Shown: positions 17,170 through 25,084 of the stretch, piece by piece
Numbering within the stretch: position 1 is the first letter of the stretch
How the letters are laid out: each line of letters opens with the position of its first letter
NCBI RefSeq assembly: GCF_028736215.1
Contig: NZ_CP117883.1
Location: 1,116,001-1,180,000, forward strand
Direction of reading: 5' to 3'
DNA from: Mucilaginibacter sp. KACC 22773
GTDB taxonomy: Bacteria > Bacteroidota > Bacteroidia > Sphingobacteriales > Sphingobacteriaceae
DNA length: 64,000 nucleotides
The notes under the pieces: generated by a model
Database searches by the model: none
The model's input: only the letters and a program-made list of their open reading frames with translations
Told to the model about the DNA's origin: nothing
Made by a program: the position numbers and the translations under genes

Positions 17170-17300
17170 AGAGTCAAGAATCAAGAGGAAAAATGTTCGT
17201 TTATCGTAATGTATCGTGCACTGTTAAAACACTATCCATCCGCCAGACTTTTTTCCTGTCTTGACTCTTGATTCTTCTATTTAACTCTTGATTCTTCCTG
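17170..17300. repeat. Inverted stutter repeat of GAGTCAAGAATCAAG words, overlapping the glpD 3' end
   Basis: The left arm (17170-17195) reads AGAGTCAAGAATCAAGAGGA. The right arm (17248-17300) contains two reverse-complement copies of CTTGACTCTTGATTCTT. The second right-arm copy forms the last codons of glpD, encoding Arg-Ile-Lys-Ser-stop. The same word recurs at 19779-19806. Confidence 0.8.
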
Positions 17301-18870
17301 CTAATATATAGTTTCCGGCCACCTTATTAAAGGCTTCTGTCTGTTCTTTCTCCCATTGGGCATCTTTATTTAATTCGCCAGCCATTAACCGGGCAACTTC
17401 GGGCGCCATGGCTATGGCCAGGCGGGCATTTAAAAATAATACCCGGGTGCGGCGGGCCAGTATATCCTCAACGGTACGCGCCATCTCGTACCTTACCGAC
17501 CAGATCACCTCGCCTTTGGTGTACTCATCATCCGGGTGCACCGGGTTTTTCCAGTCGTCATCCCCATTTGCCAGGGCCAGCACCTTTTCTATATCATCGC
17601 CATAAACGTACATATGATTGCTTCTATCCGGGTTCGGCCTGCTGCCATGGATTGCCAAGCAGGCGGTGTGGCAAAGGTTGGCTGGCAATTTGCCCACCTC
17701 TATAGCTTTATCAATGGTATCCTCGCCCATTTTTCGATAGGTGGTCCACTTGCCACCGGTGATGGTGATGAGGTTTGATTTAGAAACTATCAGTTTATGG
17801 CTGCGCGAAATTTCTTTTGTTTTGGATGAATCGTCCTGCGGCGCAGCCAATGGTCTTAGTCCGGCAAAAACGCTTAGCACATCCGCACGGGCGGGTACCT
17901 TTTTAAGATACTTAGCTGCGGTGCGCAAAATAAAATCTATTTCGGCGTCGAGGGCTACAGGCTCCAGGCTATGTTCGTCAATAGGCGTATCGGTGGTGCC
18001 TACCAAAAGCTTGTTATGCCAGGGCACCACAAACAGTACCCGCCCATCCTCGGTTTTGGGGATCATGATGGCGTCTTCGCCGGGCATAAACTTCCTGTCG
18101 AAAACCAGGTGCACGCCCTGGCTGGGCCTTACCAAAGGCTTTTTATCGGGTACATCCATTTTAAGCACGTCATCAACAAAAACCCCGGTAGCGTTAATAA
18201 CGGTTTTGGCTTTTAGCCTGTAGCTAAGTCCGGTATCGGTGTCAATGGCATTAACGCCTGCTATTTTGTGGTTGCCATCTTTTATCAGCCCGGTAACTTT
18301 AAAATAATTTAACACGCTGGCGCCTTGCTCCAAAGCGGTTTGTGCCAGGTTTATAGCCAGTCGCGAATCATCAAACTGCCCGTCGTGGTATACAACACCG
18401 CCATGCAGGCCCTTCTCTTCAATTCCGGGCAGCCTGCTTACGGTTTCTTTTTTCGAGATATGCTTCGCCCGGCCAAAGCCCAGCTTGCCAGCCAGCAAAT
18501 CATATATCGTTAGCCCGATGGTATAAAACACACCATCAAACCAACTGTAATTAGGAATAATAAAACTTTCGTTTTTTACCAGGTGCGGCGCGTTCTTTAA
18601 CAGTAAGCCCCGTTCGTGCAGTGCCTCTCGCACCAGGCCAATATCGCCCTGCGCCAGGTAACGTACGCCGCCATGTACCAGTTTAGTAGCGCGGCTGGAT
18701 GTGCCTTTGGCAAAGTCAGCCTGTTCCAGTAGCAGGGTTGATAGTCCTCTCGAGGCTGCATCAACCGCAGCGCCAAGTCCGGTTGCGCCACCGCCAATGA
18801 TGACGATGTCCCAAATTTTATCCTGATCATGGATGGATTGCAAAATTGAATCCCTGCTGAAAATACTCAT
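17281..18870 (-). CDS. glpD: Glycerol-3-phosphate dehydrogenase, FAD-dependent
   Basis: GlpD oxidises glycerol 3-phosphate to dihydroxyacetone phosphate and passes electrons to the quinone pool at the inner membrane. The 529-residue protein has the FAD dinucleotide-binding motif IVIIGGGATGLGAAVDAASRG at about 22-42, then LLLEQADFAKGTSSRATKLVHGGVRYL and the C-terminal GGKWTTYRKM region, followed by the GlpD cap. The ATG at 18870 (MSIFSRDS) is chosen over a longer frame because the extension would run through the operator-like boxes. The final four residues (RIKS) are encoded by a stutter repeat. It heads glpD-glpK-glpF. Confidence 0.96.
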   Translation of the reverse strand: MSIFSRDSILQSIHDQDKIWDIVIIGGGATGLGAAVDAASRGLSTLLLEQADFAKGTSSRATKLVHGGVRYLAQGDIGLVREALHERGLLLKNAPHLVKNESFIIPNYSWFDGVFYTIGLTIYDLLAGKLGFGRAKHISKKETVSRLPGIEEKGLHGGVVYHDGQFDDSRLAINLAQTALEQGASVLNYFKVTGLIKDGNHKIAGVNAIDTDTGLSYRLKAKTVINATGVFVDDVLKMDVPDKKPLVRPSQGVHLVFDRKFMPGEDAIMIPKTEDGRVLFVVPWHNKLLVGTTDTPIDEHSLEPVALDAEIDFILRTAAKYLKKVPARADVLSVFAGLRPLAAPQDDSSKTKEISRSHKLIVSKSNLITITGGKWTTYRKMGEDTIDKAIEVGKLPANLCHTACLAIHGSRPNPDRSNHMYVYGDDIEKVLALANGDDDWKNPVHPDDEYTKGEVIWSVRYEMARTVEDILARRTRVLFLNARLAIAMAPEVARLMAGELNKDAQWEKEQTEAFNKVAGNYILAGRIKS

Positions 18871-18883
18871 TTTTGTTATGTTG

Positions 18884-18938
18884 TATTTCGATAATGCTCC
18901 AAATATACAATATCGAAGCATAAAATAACAAATCGAAA
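18884..18938. promoter_or_regulatory. Operator-like TTTCGATA/TATCGAA boxes between glpD and the DeoR-type regulator
   Basis: Three related boxes lie in the 123-base divergent gap: TTTCGATA at 18886-18893, its near reverse complement TATCGAAG at 18911-18918, and AATCGAAA at 18931-18938. The last two are exactly 20 bases (two helical turns) apart. TCGAA-containing repeats are typical of DeoR/GlpR-type operators. The position between both starts fits control of glpD and autoregulation of the regulator. No binding evidence can be given. Confidence 0.55.
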
Positions 18939-18979
18939 CTTATTTTTTGTTTCAATTTAGCCCATGTCGGTTTTTTACT

Positions 18980-18987
18980 TATTTTTG
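18980..18987 (+). promoter_or_regulatory. -7 promoter element for the DeoR-type regulator
   Basis: TATTTTTG matches TAnnTTTG and ends six bases before the ATG at 18994. This supports that start over the in-frame ATG at 18964, which would lie upstream of the promoter. A very short or absent leader is implied. Confidence 0.5.
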
Positions 18988-18993
18988 TTTGTT

Positions 18994-19761
18994 ATGAATA
19001 AAAATACCGACAGGCATAAAATCATACTCAGGCAACTGGAAGACGGCGGCTTTGTAAACGTACAGGAATTGGGCAAGCAGTTAAATGTTTCGGAAGTGAC
19101 CATCCGAAAGGATCTGAAACTTTTGGAGGATAAAAAGCTACTATTCCGCACGCATGGCGGGGCTACCAAAAGCAACCCCTACACCAACGACAGGCCCGTT
19201 GCCGAAAAAGAAAAGCTGAATGCTGCCGAAAAGCAACAGATAGGTATAGCTGCTGCGGCGCTTATTGGCAATAACGATTCTATCATTATTGCATCGGGCA
19301 CTACCATGCTGGCCCTGGCCCGGTCGGTAAATGCGGGGAAGCATTTAACGGTGATCACATCGGCCCTCAATGTGGCTATCGAACTATCGCATCACCCCAA
19401 TATAGAGGTAATTCAGTTAGGCGGCCAGTTGCGCAGCTCGTCATCATCGGTAACCGGGTCATATGCCGAAGTGATGCTGCAGGATATGGCATGCAGTATG
19501 CTTTTTTTAGGTGTCGACGGCATCGACCCCGAAATTGGCCTTACCACCACCAATTTAATGGAAGCCCGCCTGAACCAAAAAATGATAGAAGCCGCCCAAA
19601 CCGTAGTTGTACTGGCCGACAGCACCAAATTTGGCAAACGCGGCTTAGGCAAAATCTGTCCTCTCGACCAGGTCCAGCATATTATTACCGATAGCGGCAT
19701 CAGCCCGGCCATGCTGAAAGTATTGCAGGAAAAGGGGATAGCCGTTACGGTGGTGAAATAG
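18994..19761 (+). CDS. DeoR/GlpR family transcriptional regulator
   Basis: The 255-residue protein has an N-terminal DeoR winged helix-turn-helix (RHKIILRQLEDGGFVNVQELGKQLNVSEVTIRKDLKLLEDKKLLFRTHGGA, residues 7-57). A C-terminal sugar-phosphate sensor domain of the DeoRC type follows: SIIIASGTTMLALAR near 94, VITSALNVAIEL, IQLGGQLRSSSSSVTG and a late VVLADSTKFGK. It probably binds glycerol 3-phosphate or a related phosphosugar. Divergent placement next to glpD and the operator-like boxes between them suggest it represses the glp genes. The ATG at 18994 is preferred on promoter position. Confidence 0.9.
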   Translation: MNKNTDRHKIILRQLEDGGFVNVQELGKQLNVSEVTIRKDLKLLEDKKLLFRTHGGATKSNPYTNDRPVAEKEKLNAAEKQQIGIAAAALIGNNDSIIIASGTTMLALARSVNAGKHLTVITSALNVAIELSHHPNIEVIQLGGQLRSSSSSVTGSYAEVMLQDMACSMLFLGVDGIDPEIGLTTTNLMEARLNQKMIEAAQTVVVLADSTKFGKRGLGKICPLDQVQHIITDSGISPAMLKVLQEKGIAVTVVK

Positions 19762-19778
19762 GTTGGTGAAGAAGATGC

Positions 19779-19896
19779 AAGAGTCAAGAATCAAGAATTA
19801 AGACTTTTTTATGGTTGGAAGATTTAGGGGTAAAGGATACTGCGCCGATCAGTTATCCAACTATCCAACGATGAACCAGTGAACCAATGAACAATG
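19779..19896. repeat. Two adjacent stutter repeats (CAAGAGTCAAGAATC and GAACCAATGAAC words)
   Basis: Positions 19779-19806 repeat the GAGTCAAGAATCAAG word also found at 17170-17300. Positions 19851-19896 are a separate run with different words (TTATCCAACTATCCAACGAT, then GAACCAGTGAACCAATGAAC). Both lie in the gap after the DeoR-type gene. Confidence 0.65.
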
Positions 19897-19921
19897 GCCT
19901 AATTGTTAAAATTTGTTAATT

Positions 19922-19938
19922 CTACGAGAGTTTCGTAG
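19922..19938. promoter_or_regulatory. BlaI/CopY-like operator candidate
   Basis: CTACGA at 19922-19927 and TCGTAG at 19933-19938 form a perfect 6-bp inverted repeat with a 5-base spacer. This resembles the TACGA/TCGTA dyads bound by BlaI/MecI-CopY repressors in Bacteroidota. It lies just upstream of the -7 box at 19957, overlapping the expected -33 region, so binding would block the promoter of the GLPGLI operon. No blaI-like gene is in the window. Confidence 0.45.
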
Positions 19939-19956
19939 TTTAACTATTATGTTAGT

Positions 19957-19964
19957 TATATTTG
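19957..19964 (+). promoter_or_regulatory. -7 promoter element for the GLPGLI operon
   Basis: TATATTTG matches TAnnTTTG exactly and would start transcription near 19971, leaving a leader of about 35 bases before the ATG at 20006. Confidence 0.55.
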
Positions 19965-20005
19965 ATCTGTAATTATTAAAAAACAGATATAACCTTATAA
20001 CCATC

Positions 20006-20953
20006 ATGAAAAAAACAATATTCTCTTTAGCCTGCCTGCTTGGTTTTGCACTTGGGGCACAGGCGCAAAAGCCTGATACTGCCAGGGCTGTTGTGCATTA
20101 CAAGTTTTCGCACCTGCGGGATACTGCGCATCGCGATAAGCCATATACCGAAAATATGGTACTGTTTGTGGGCGCAACTTCCAGTGCCTACAAAAGTTAC
20201 GACCGTAAGTTGCAGGAGGCCCTGATGAAAAAGCAGGTTGCCGACCAGATGGCCGAGCAAAAGGGAAGTGGTAGCGTCAATATTAAAATAACCGGCGGCG
20301 CGCCTACCACCCGGAACGAGTTTTACCAGTTTCCGTTGCAACATAAACTGGTACGTAAAGAGCGGCTGATAACCCCGTATATGATTGAAGAGCCCATGCC
20401 GGTGATTGACTGGAAGATAAGCGCCGATACGGCCAGTTTTTCAGGGCTGCATTGCCAAAAAGCAACCGGCCATTTCAAGGGCAGGGATTATACTGCCTGG
20501 TTTTGCCAGGATCTGCCTTTTCACGCCGGGCCGTGGAAACTGAATGGTTTGCCGGGCTTAATTGTGGAGGCTTATGATACCAATAAAGAGGTGGTTTTTA
20601 AGTTTGACGGACTCGACGAGGTAACTAACACGCCAAAAACGGCCGCAGAGACCCCGGTTCCGGGTGGCGCAACAATTAAACTAATTGGCATGGACGATGA
20701 CAACGACGATCCCAACGTAATAGCCTTGCCAACCGACGCGGTTAAAACCACCGAAAAGGAATTTAAAAACCTGGAAGCCGCCATGCGGAAAGACCCCAAT
20801 GCTTTTGCACAGTCGGCCATGGCAGGCTCGGGCGGCGGCATGCGGGCCGGCGGGCCAGGCCAGGGCCCGGGTGGTGGCGACCAGGTAAAAATTCGAATAA
20901 ATGGCACAGGACCGGTGATTAATAATCCTTTAGAGCTTCCCGAAAAAAAATGA
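20006..20953 (+). CDS. GLPGLI family protein, secreted
   Basis: The 315-residue product has a signal peptide (MKKTIFSLACLLGFALGAQAQ) and the signature of the family, LNGLPGLIVEAYD, near residues 180-192, preceded by YTAWFCQDLPFHAGPWK. The function of GLPGLI proteins is unknown. They are common in Bacteroidota, often next to TonB-receptor-like genes. The C-terminus is a low-complexity Gly-rich tail (GSGGGMRAGGPGQGPGGGDQ), probably flexible. Its stop overlaps the next gene's ATG by four bases (ATGA), indicating coupled translation with the outer-membrane protein. Confidence 0.92.
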   Translation: MKKTIFSLACLLGFALGAQAQKPDTARAVVHYKFSHLRDTAHRDKPYTENMVLFVGATSSAYKSYDRKLQEALMKKQVADQMAEQKGSGSVNIKITGGAPTTRNEFYQFPLQHKLVRKERLITPYMIEEPMPVIDWKISADTASFSGLHCQKATGHFKGRDYTAWFCQDLPFHAGPWKLNGLPGLIVEAYDTNKEVVFKFDGLDEVTNTPKTAAETPVPGGATIKLIGMDDDNDDPNVIALPTDAVKTTEKEFKNLEAAMRKDPNAFAQSAMAGSGGGMRAGGPGQGPGGGDQVKIRINGTGPVINNPLELPEKK

Positions 20954-23622
20954 GTTGCCTGCATAAAAGCGCCGGGGTGTTCATATTTTGGATGCTCATG
21001 GTCATGGTATGCCTTGGCCAAAACATTAAAGGCAAAGTAACTGATAGCCTGGGCAAGCCAATAAGCTACGCCGGCATCAACCTTAAAAACAGCAGGAGAT
21101 TAATTATAGCCTATACCACCAGCGATGCCGGGGGGCTATACAGCCTGGGCATTCCCGCTAATGCCGATAAAAACGGCCTTACTTTAGAGGCCAGTTGCAT
21201 AGGCTTTAAAAAGGCGGGGCTACCGGTAAGCAGCTTTACAATACCCTACAACTTTAAACTTGCAGGCGCGGTGCATCAGCTGCAGGGTGTTACCATAAAA
21301 AATAACCGGCCGCGGCTGCGGGTTAGCGGCGATACTACCAGCTACAAGGTGTCGGATTTTAGCAGCCCGCAGGATAGGGTTATTGGCGATGTAATTAAAA
21401 AACTGCCGGGCATTGATGTAGCCAAGGATGGTAAAATAAGCTACAACGGCAAGGCCATATCTAACCTGTATATAGGCGGCGATAACCTGCTGGACGATAA
21501 ATATAACATTGCTACCGGCACCATACCGCATGGGGTGGTTGACCAGGTGCAGGTAATGGAAAACCATCAGCCTGTAAAAATGCTGCGCGATAAGGTGGTA
21601 AGCGAGGATGTGGCCCTTAACCTCACCATAAAAAAAGATGCCAAACTACAGCTGATAGGGCAGGAAACAATAGGCGCGGGCCTGCCCAAAAAGTACGATG
21701 AAGACCTTAATGCCATGATGTTTAAGGATAAATACAAGGCTATTAATTACCTGCGCGGCAACAACACGGGCTATGATGTGGCCGGCGATTTAGTGTCGCA
21801 CAATTCGGCCGAGCACATGCAACGCCTGGATAATGATCAGCCTGGTACGGTATTGTCCTTAGGTACTGCCGGCGACCCGGATCTGCCACGCAACAGGTAT
21901 TTGTTTAACCAATCGGGTATAGTTAACCTTAACAACTTGGTTAACCTGAAAAAAGATGTGCAACTGCGGGCCAATATATCATACCTGCGCGATAGCCAGC
22001 ACCAGGATTACAGCCGCCTGAGCGAGGTTTACCTGCCCGGCGATACCATACGTTACACCGAAAAGCAAAACAACAAATGGCGGCCCGATTTAATTCATAC
22101 CCAGTTTACCCTGAACGTTAACCAAAACAAATATTACCTGAACGATAACCTGGTAACCGATTATAACCACAATACCTCGTACTCAAACCTGGTGAGCAAT
22201 GGCGTACCCGTAAACCAAACGTTTAAGGATAATTTGTTCAATTTTTCAAACGAGCTTAATTGGATGAAAACCTTCCATTCCGATAAAATTATGGAGGTGT
22301 ACAGCTACATTAACCGCACATCTGAACCCGAGAGTAGGGGTATTGAGCCAAACCTTAATCCGGATATTTTTAACAATGGTGTTAATTATTCGCTGCTTAC
22401 TCAAACGGTGAATATCCCTACCTGGTTCAGCAATAATTACCTGGCTTATAAAATACCGGGCCAGCATATAACACAAAGCTATAAGGCAGGATTCAGCAGC
22501 CAGTCGCAAACCTTAAATTCGGCGCTATCAGCTACCCAGCAAAACAATACGGTTAACCCGGTTGGCGATAGTACCCGCAATAGCTTAAACTGGAGCCGTA
22601 ACAAGGCATACGCCGAGGCGGATTTTGACATACCCGGCAAAATCCTGAAGATAGAGGCCAGCCTGCCCCTGAGCTGGCAGCAAACCCATTACAATGATGA
22701 TTATTACCAGTTAAGCAACAGCCTTAACCGCTTGTACTTTAACCCGCGGCTGTATGTAAAATATCAAAGCGGCATCGAAAACTATTTTACCCTGAATTAT
22801 GGCCTGCGCAATAACATTGGCAGCATCCAGGATGTGTACCGTGGCTATATCCTGACCAATTACCGCACGCTGTACGCCAACAGCGCCGACCTTACCGAGC
22901 GGCAGAGCCAAAATGCAGGACTGGGATTTAACTACCGCAAAGCCATCACGCTGTTCTTTTTTAGCCTGAATGTTAATTACAGCCATATTTACGCCAACAA
23001 TATTGCATCCAGCACATTAACCAATAACCTGCAGCAACGGGTTGTACTGCCCTATGATAATAAAACGGATGCCTGGGCGGTTAGCGGCTACGTCAGCAAG
23101 TATGATTTTGATTTACAAACCACTTTCAGCGCCGGGGCTTCCTGGCAAACCGCCCGGCTAAACCAGCTGCAAAATGGGCTTATCCTGCCTTTCAATACGG
23201 TAGGCGAAACACTGAACGTGGGGGCCGAAAGCAAATTGAGCAGTGTAGTTAATTTAAGCTATAAGGCCAATTACAGCCAAACCACCAGCAAATCAACAGC
23301 GGTTGCGGGCAGCAACAAATTTCAGCGGCTTATCCAAACTGCCGCCATTGAATATAATCCGCTTAATACCCTGCAATTCAACCTTGCTGCCGATCATTAT
23401 TATACCCACCAGCAGCAGGCCAATGATCTTAAATACTTTTTTGCCGATGCAACTATACGCTACAAATTCAGCAAACCTAAAATAGATGTACAGCTAACCG
23501 CGCAAAACCTGTTCAACCTGAAAAACTATACCTCGCTGTACCTGTCGGCCAACGTGTTTACGTCAAGCACTTACAGTATTCCGGGGAGAATGTTGCTGGT
23601 TAAGGTGATGTTTAATTTGTGA
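20950..23622 (+). CDS. TonB-dependent-receptor-like outer membrane protein with carboxypeptidase-like N-domain
   Basis: The 890-residue protein has a signal peptide, then a carboxypeptidase regulatory-like beta-sandwich (about 24-110; KGKVTDSLGKPISYAGINLKN). A plug-like region follows (DRVIGDVIKKLPGIDVAKDGKISYNGKAISNLYIGG near 137-175), then a long C-terminal part rich in alternating aromatic and polar strands ending in LLVKVMFNL, as expected of an outer-membrane barrel with a terminal hydrophobic residue. It is shorter than SusC-type receptors, no SusD partner is near, and no TonB box is evident. The four-base overlap with the GLPGLI gene makes a joint role likely (inference), perhaps export or uptake of a peptide-like substrate. 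Confidence 0.85.
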   Translation: MSCLHKSAGVFIFWMLMVMVCLGQNIKGKVTDSLGKPISYAGINLKNSRRLIIAYTTSDAGGLYSLGIPANADKNGLTLEASCIGFKKAGLPVSSFTIPYNFKLAGAVHQLQGVTIKNNRPRLRVSGDTTSYKVSDFSSPQDRVIGDVIKKLPGIDVAKDGKISYNGKAISNLYIGGDNLLDDKYNIATGTIPHGVVDQVQVMENHQPVKMLRDKVVSEDVALNLTIKKDAKLQLIGQETIGAGLPKKYDEDLNAMMFKDKYKAINYLRGNNTGYDVAGDLVSHNSAEHMQRLDNDQPGTVLSLGTAGDPDLPRNRYLFNQSGIVNLNNLVNLKKDVQLRANISYLRDSQHQDYSRLSEVYLPGDTIRYTEKQNNKWRPDLIHTQFTLNVNQNKYYLNDNLVTDYNHNTSYSNLVSNGVPVNQTFKDNLFNFSNELNWMKTFHSDKIMEVYSYINRTSEPESRGIEPNLNPDIFNNGVNYSLLTQTVNIPTWFSNNYLAYKIPGQHITQSYKAGFSSQSQTLNSALSATQQNNTVNPVGDSTRNSLNWSRNKAYAEADFDIPGKILKIEASLPLSWQQTHYNDDYYQLSNSLNRLYFNPRLYVKYQSGIENYFTLNYGLRNNIGSIQDVYRGYILTNYRTLYANSADLTERQSQNAGLGFNYRKAITLFFFSLNVNYSHIYANNIASSTLTNNLQQRVVLPYDNKTDAWAVSGYVSKYDFDLQTTFSAGASWQTARLNQLQNGLILPFNTVGETLNVGAESKLSSVVNLSYKANYSQTTSKSTAVAGSNKFQRLIQTAAIEYNPLNTLQFNLAADHYYTHQQQANDLKYFFADATIRYKFSKPKIDVQLTAQNLFNLKNYTSLYLSANVFTSSTYSIPGRMLLVKVMFNL

Positions 23623-23739
23623 TAAGGAAGGAGGTATCAGTATCGGATTAAGAATAAGATCACGATAAATATCCAGCATTGTTCCTCTTTTTCTTCTGCC
23701 GCCGTTTAACTACATTTAAGCCAGATAACCTGCACTATC

Positions 23740-24555
23740 ATGATACCCGCACAAGAACCACTCTGGCAAAATATTCAAAACTTTAGTTTAGATAATCCCG
23801 GTGTCGATTTCAAATTTTCGGACCGGCTTGCCCGCGAAAACGGGTGGCCACCCGCCTATGCCCTGCGCGTGATTGAAGAATATAAAAAGTTTATCTTCCT
23901 GTGTTGTATCACGCCCGGCGGCGTAACCCCGTCTGACCCGGTAGACCAGGCCTGGCACCTGCATTTAACCTTCACCCGATCGTATTGGAACGATTTATGC
24001 CGCGATACCCTGGGGCAGCAAATACATCATAACCCAACCAAAGGCGGCAAGGTCGAGGCTGTTAAGTTCGATGGTTATTACACCCATACCCACCAGCTGT
24101 ATAGTCAGACTTTTGGCGCAGTGCCTCCGGCGGATATCTGGCACAATAACACAACCCGTTTTACAGATATCAATTACAGGCGGGTAAATTTAGGGAGGTA
24201 TTGGCTGCTGCCCAAGCCCCGAAGTATTAGCCAGGTTGTTATTTTATTGATGCTGATTGTTGCCGTAGGCTTGTTTATACAGGCGTCAGAAACTAACATC
24301 GCATTGGCCATTGTGGCAGGTGTTATTGGGTTGGTTATTGTAGCGGTTTACAAGGGCGTGGACGATGATAGCGACGACGATAGTAAAAATAAGAGTGATG
24401 GTGGTAGCAGTGGTTGCGGTGGCGACGCTGATAGCGGCCACCATGGTGGTCATTCCGGTCACGGTGGTTCACATGGCTGCGGTGGGCACAGCGGTTGCAG
24501 CAGCGGCTGCTCGGGCTGCTCATCCTCGGGTTGTAGCGGCTGCGGCGGGGACTAA
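23740..24555 (+). CDS. Membrane protein with glycine-rich-domain-protein-like N-terminus and Cys/His/Gly-rich tail
   Basis: The 271-residue protein has three parts. Residues 1-140 resemble the GRDP/DUF1399 domain, with the conserved DPVDQAWHLHLTF (D69, W72, H73, H75) and Trp/Tyr-rich helices. Residues about 164-205 form two membrane segments. The last 60 residues begin with an acidic run (DDDSDDDSK) and continue as a Gly/Ser-rich tail with seven Cys and at least six His in SGC, HGC and GHHGGH patterns. The tail could bind metal or form disulfides (inference). Function is unknown. A TIGR04222-type membrane protein is an alternative label. Confidence 0.75.
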   Translation: MIPAQEPLWQNIQNFSLDNPGVDFKFSDRLARENGWPPAYALRVIEEYKKFIFLCCITPGGVTPSDPVDQAWHLHLTFTRSYWNDLCRDTLGQQIHHNPTKGGKVEAVKFDGYYTHTHQLYSQTFGAVPPADIWHNNTTRFTDINYRRVNLGRYWLLPKPRSISQVVILLMLIVAVGLFIQASETNIALAIVAGVIGLVIVAVYKGVDDDSDDDSKNKSDGGSSGCGGDADSGHHGGHSGHGGSHGCGGHSGCSSGCSGCSSSGCSGCGGD

Positions 24556-24618
24556 CAAAGCCCGCTGTGCATATTATAACCCCACAACAGCTATATTAGC
24601 TGCACCAATAAATTACCG

Positions 24619-24999
24619 ATGGAAAACACCGCCCAAACCGTTATGGAACAAGTGGTAAAAAAACAGCTTGATGCCTATAATTCAAAAGATATTGATTTGT
24701 TCATGACCTGTTGGGCCGACGATGCCTTGTATTATGAATTTCCGGATACGCTGCTGGCCAGCGGCGCTGCAGCCATCCGCGAAAGGCACCTGGTAAGGTT
24801 TCAGGAGCCAAATTTATTCGGTAAGCTGATTAGCCGAACAGTACTCCATAATAAAGTTGTCGACTTTGAGCTGGTATCCCGTACTTTTCCTGATGGGCCG
24901 GGCTATATTGATGCGCTTTGTATTTATGAAGTGGCAGGTGATAAAATTACCAAAGCCTGGTTTGTAATGGGTACGCCAATACGGGATACTGCCACGTGA
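24619..24999 (+). CDS. SnoaL-like / nuclear transport factor 2 family protein
   Basis: The 126-residue soluble protein has the NTF2-like pattern: an opening helix (VVKKQLDAYNSKDIDLFMTCWADDALYYEFPD), then AAIRERHLVRFQEPN and four strands ending KITKAWFVMG. Such cone-shaped domains hold small hydrophobic ligands or act as isomerases or hydrolases; the substrate is unknown. It has no signal peptide. It follows the Cys-rich membrane protein by 63 bases and precedes a hairpin at 25022-25047. Confidence 0.85.
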   Translation: MENTAQTVMEQVVKKQLDAYNSKDIDLFMTCWADDALYYEFPDTLLASGAAAIRERHLVRFQEPNLFGKLISRTVLHNKVVDFELVSRTFPDGPGYIDALCIYEVAGDKITKAWFVMGTPIRDTAT

Positions 25000-25021
25000 A
25001 CTGGATTGCCTTTAAACATAA

Positions 25022-25047
25022 AAGACCTGCTTTGTGGAGCAGGTCTT
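25022..25047 (-). terminator. Intrinsic terminator of the exopolysaccharide operon
   Basis: AAGACCTGC at 25022-25030 and GCAGGTCTT at 25039-25047 form a perfect 9-bp stem with an 8-base loop. On the minus strand the stem is followed by a T-rich tract (TTTATGTTT), so it best serves the minus-strand operon ending at 25085. It may also act in the other direction for the NTF2-like gene. Confidence 0.7.
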
Positions 25048-25084
25048 AGTTAATATAAGTCAGTCAATAGTTAATAGTTCGGCT

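Noticed and set aside
24335..24658. Antisense and alternate-frame ORFs over the Cys/His-rich tail
   Set aside because: They are shadows of a low-complexity GC-rich coding region and consist of simple Arg/His or Ala runs.
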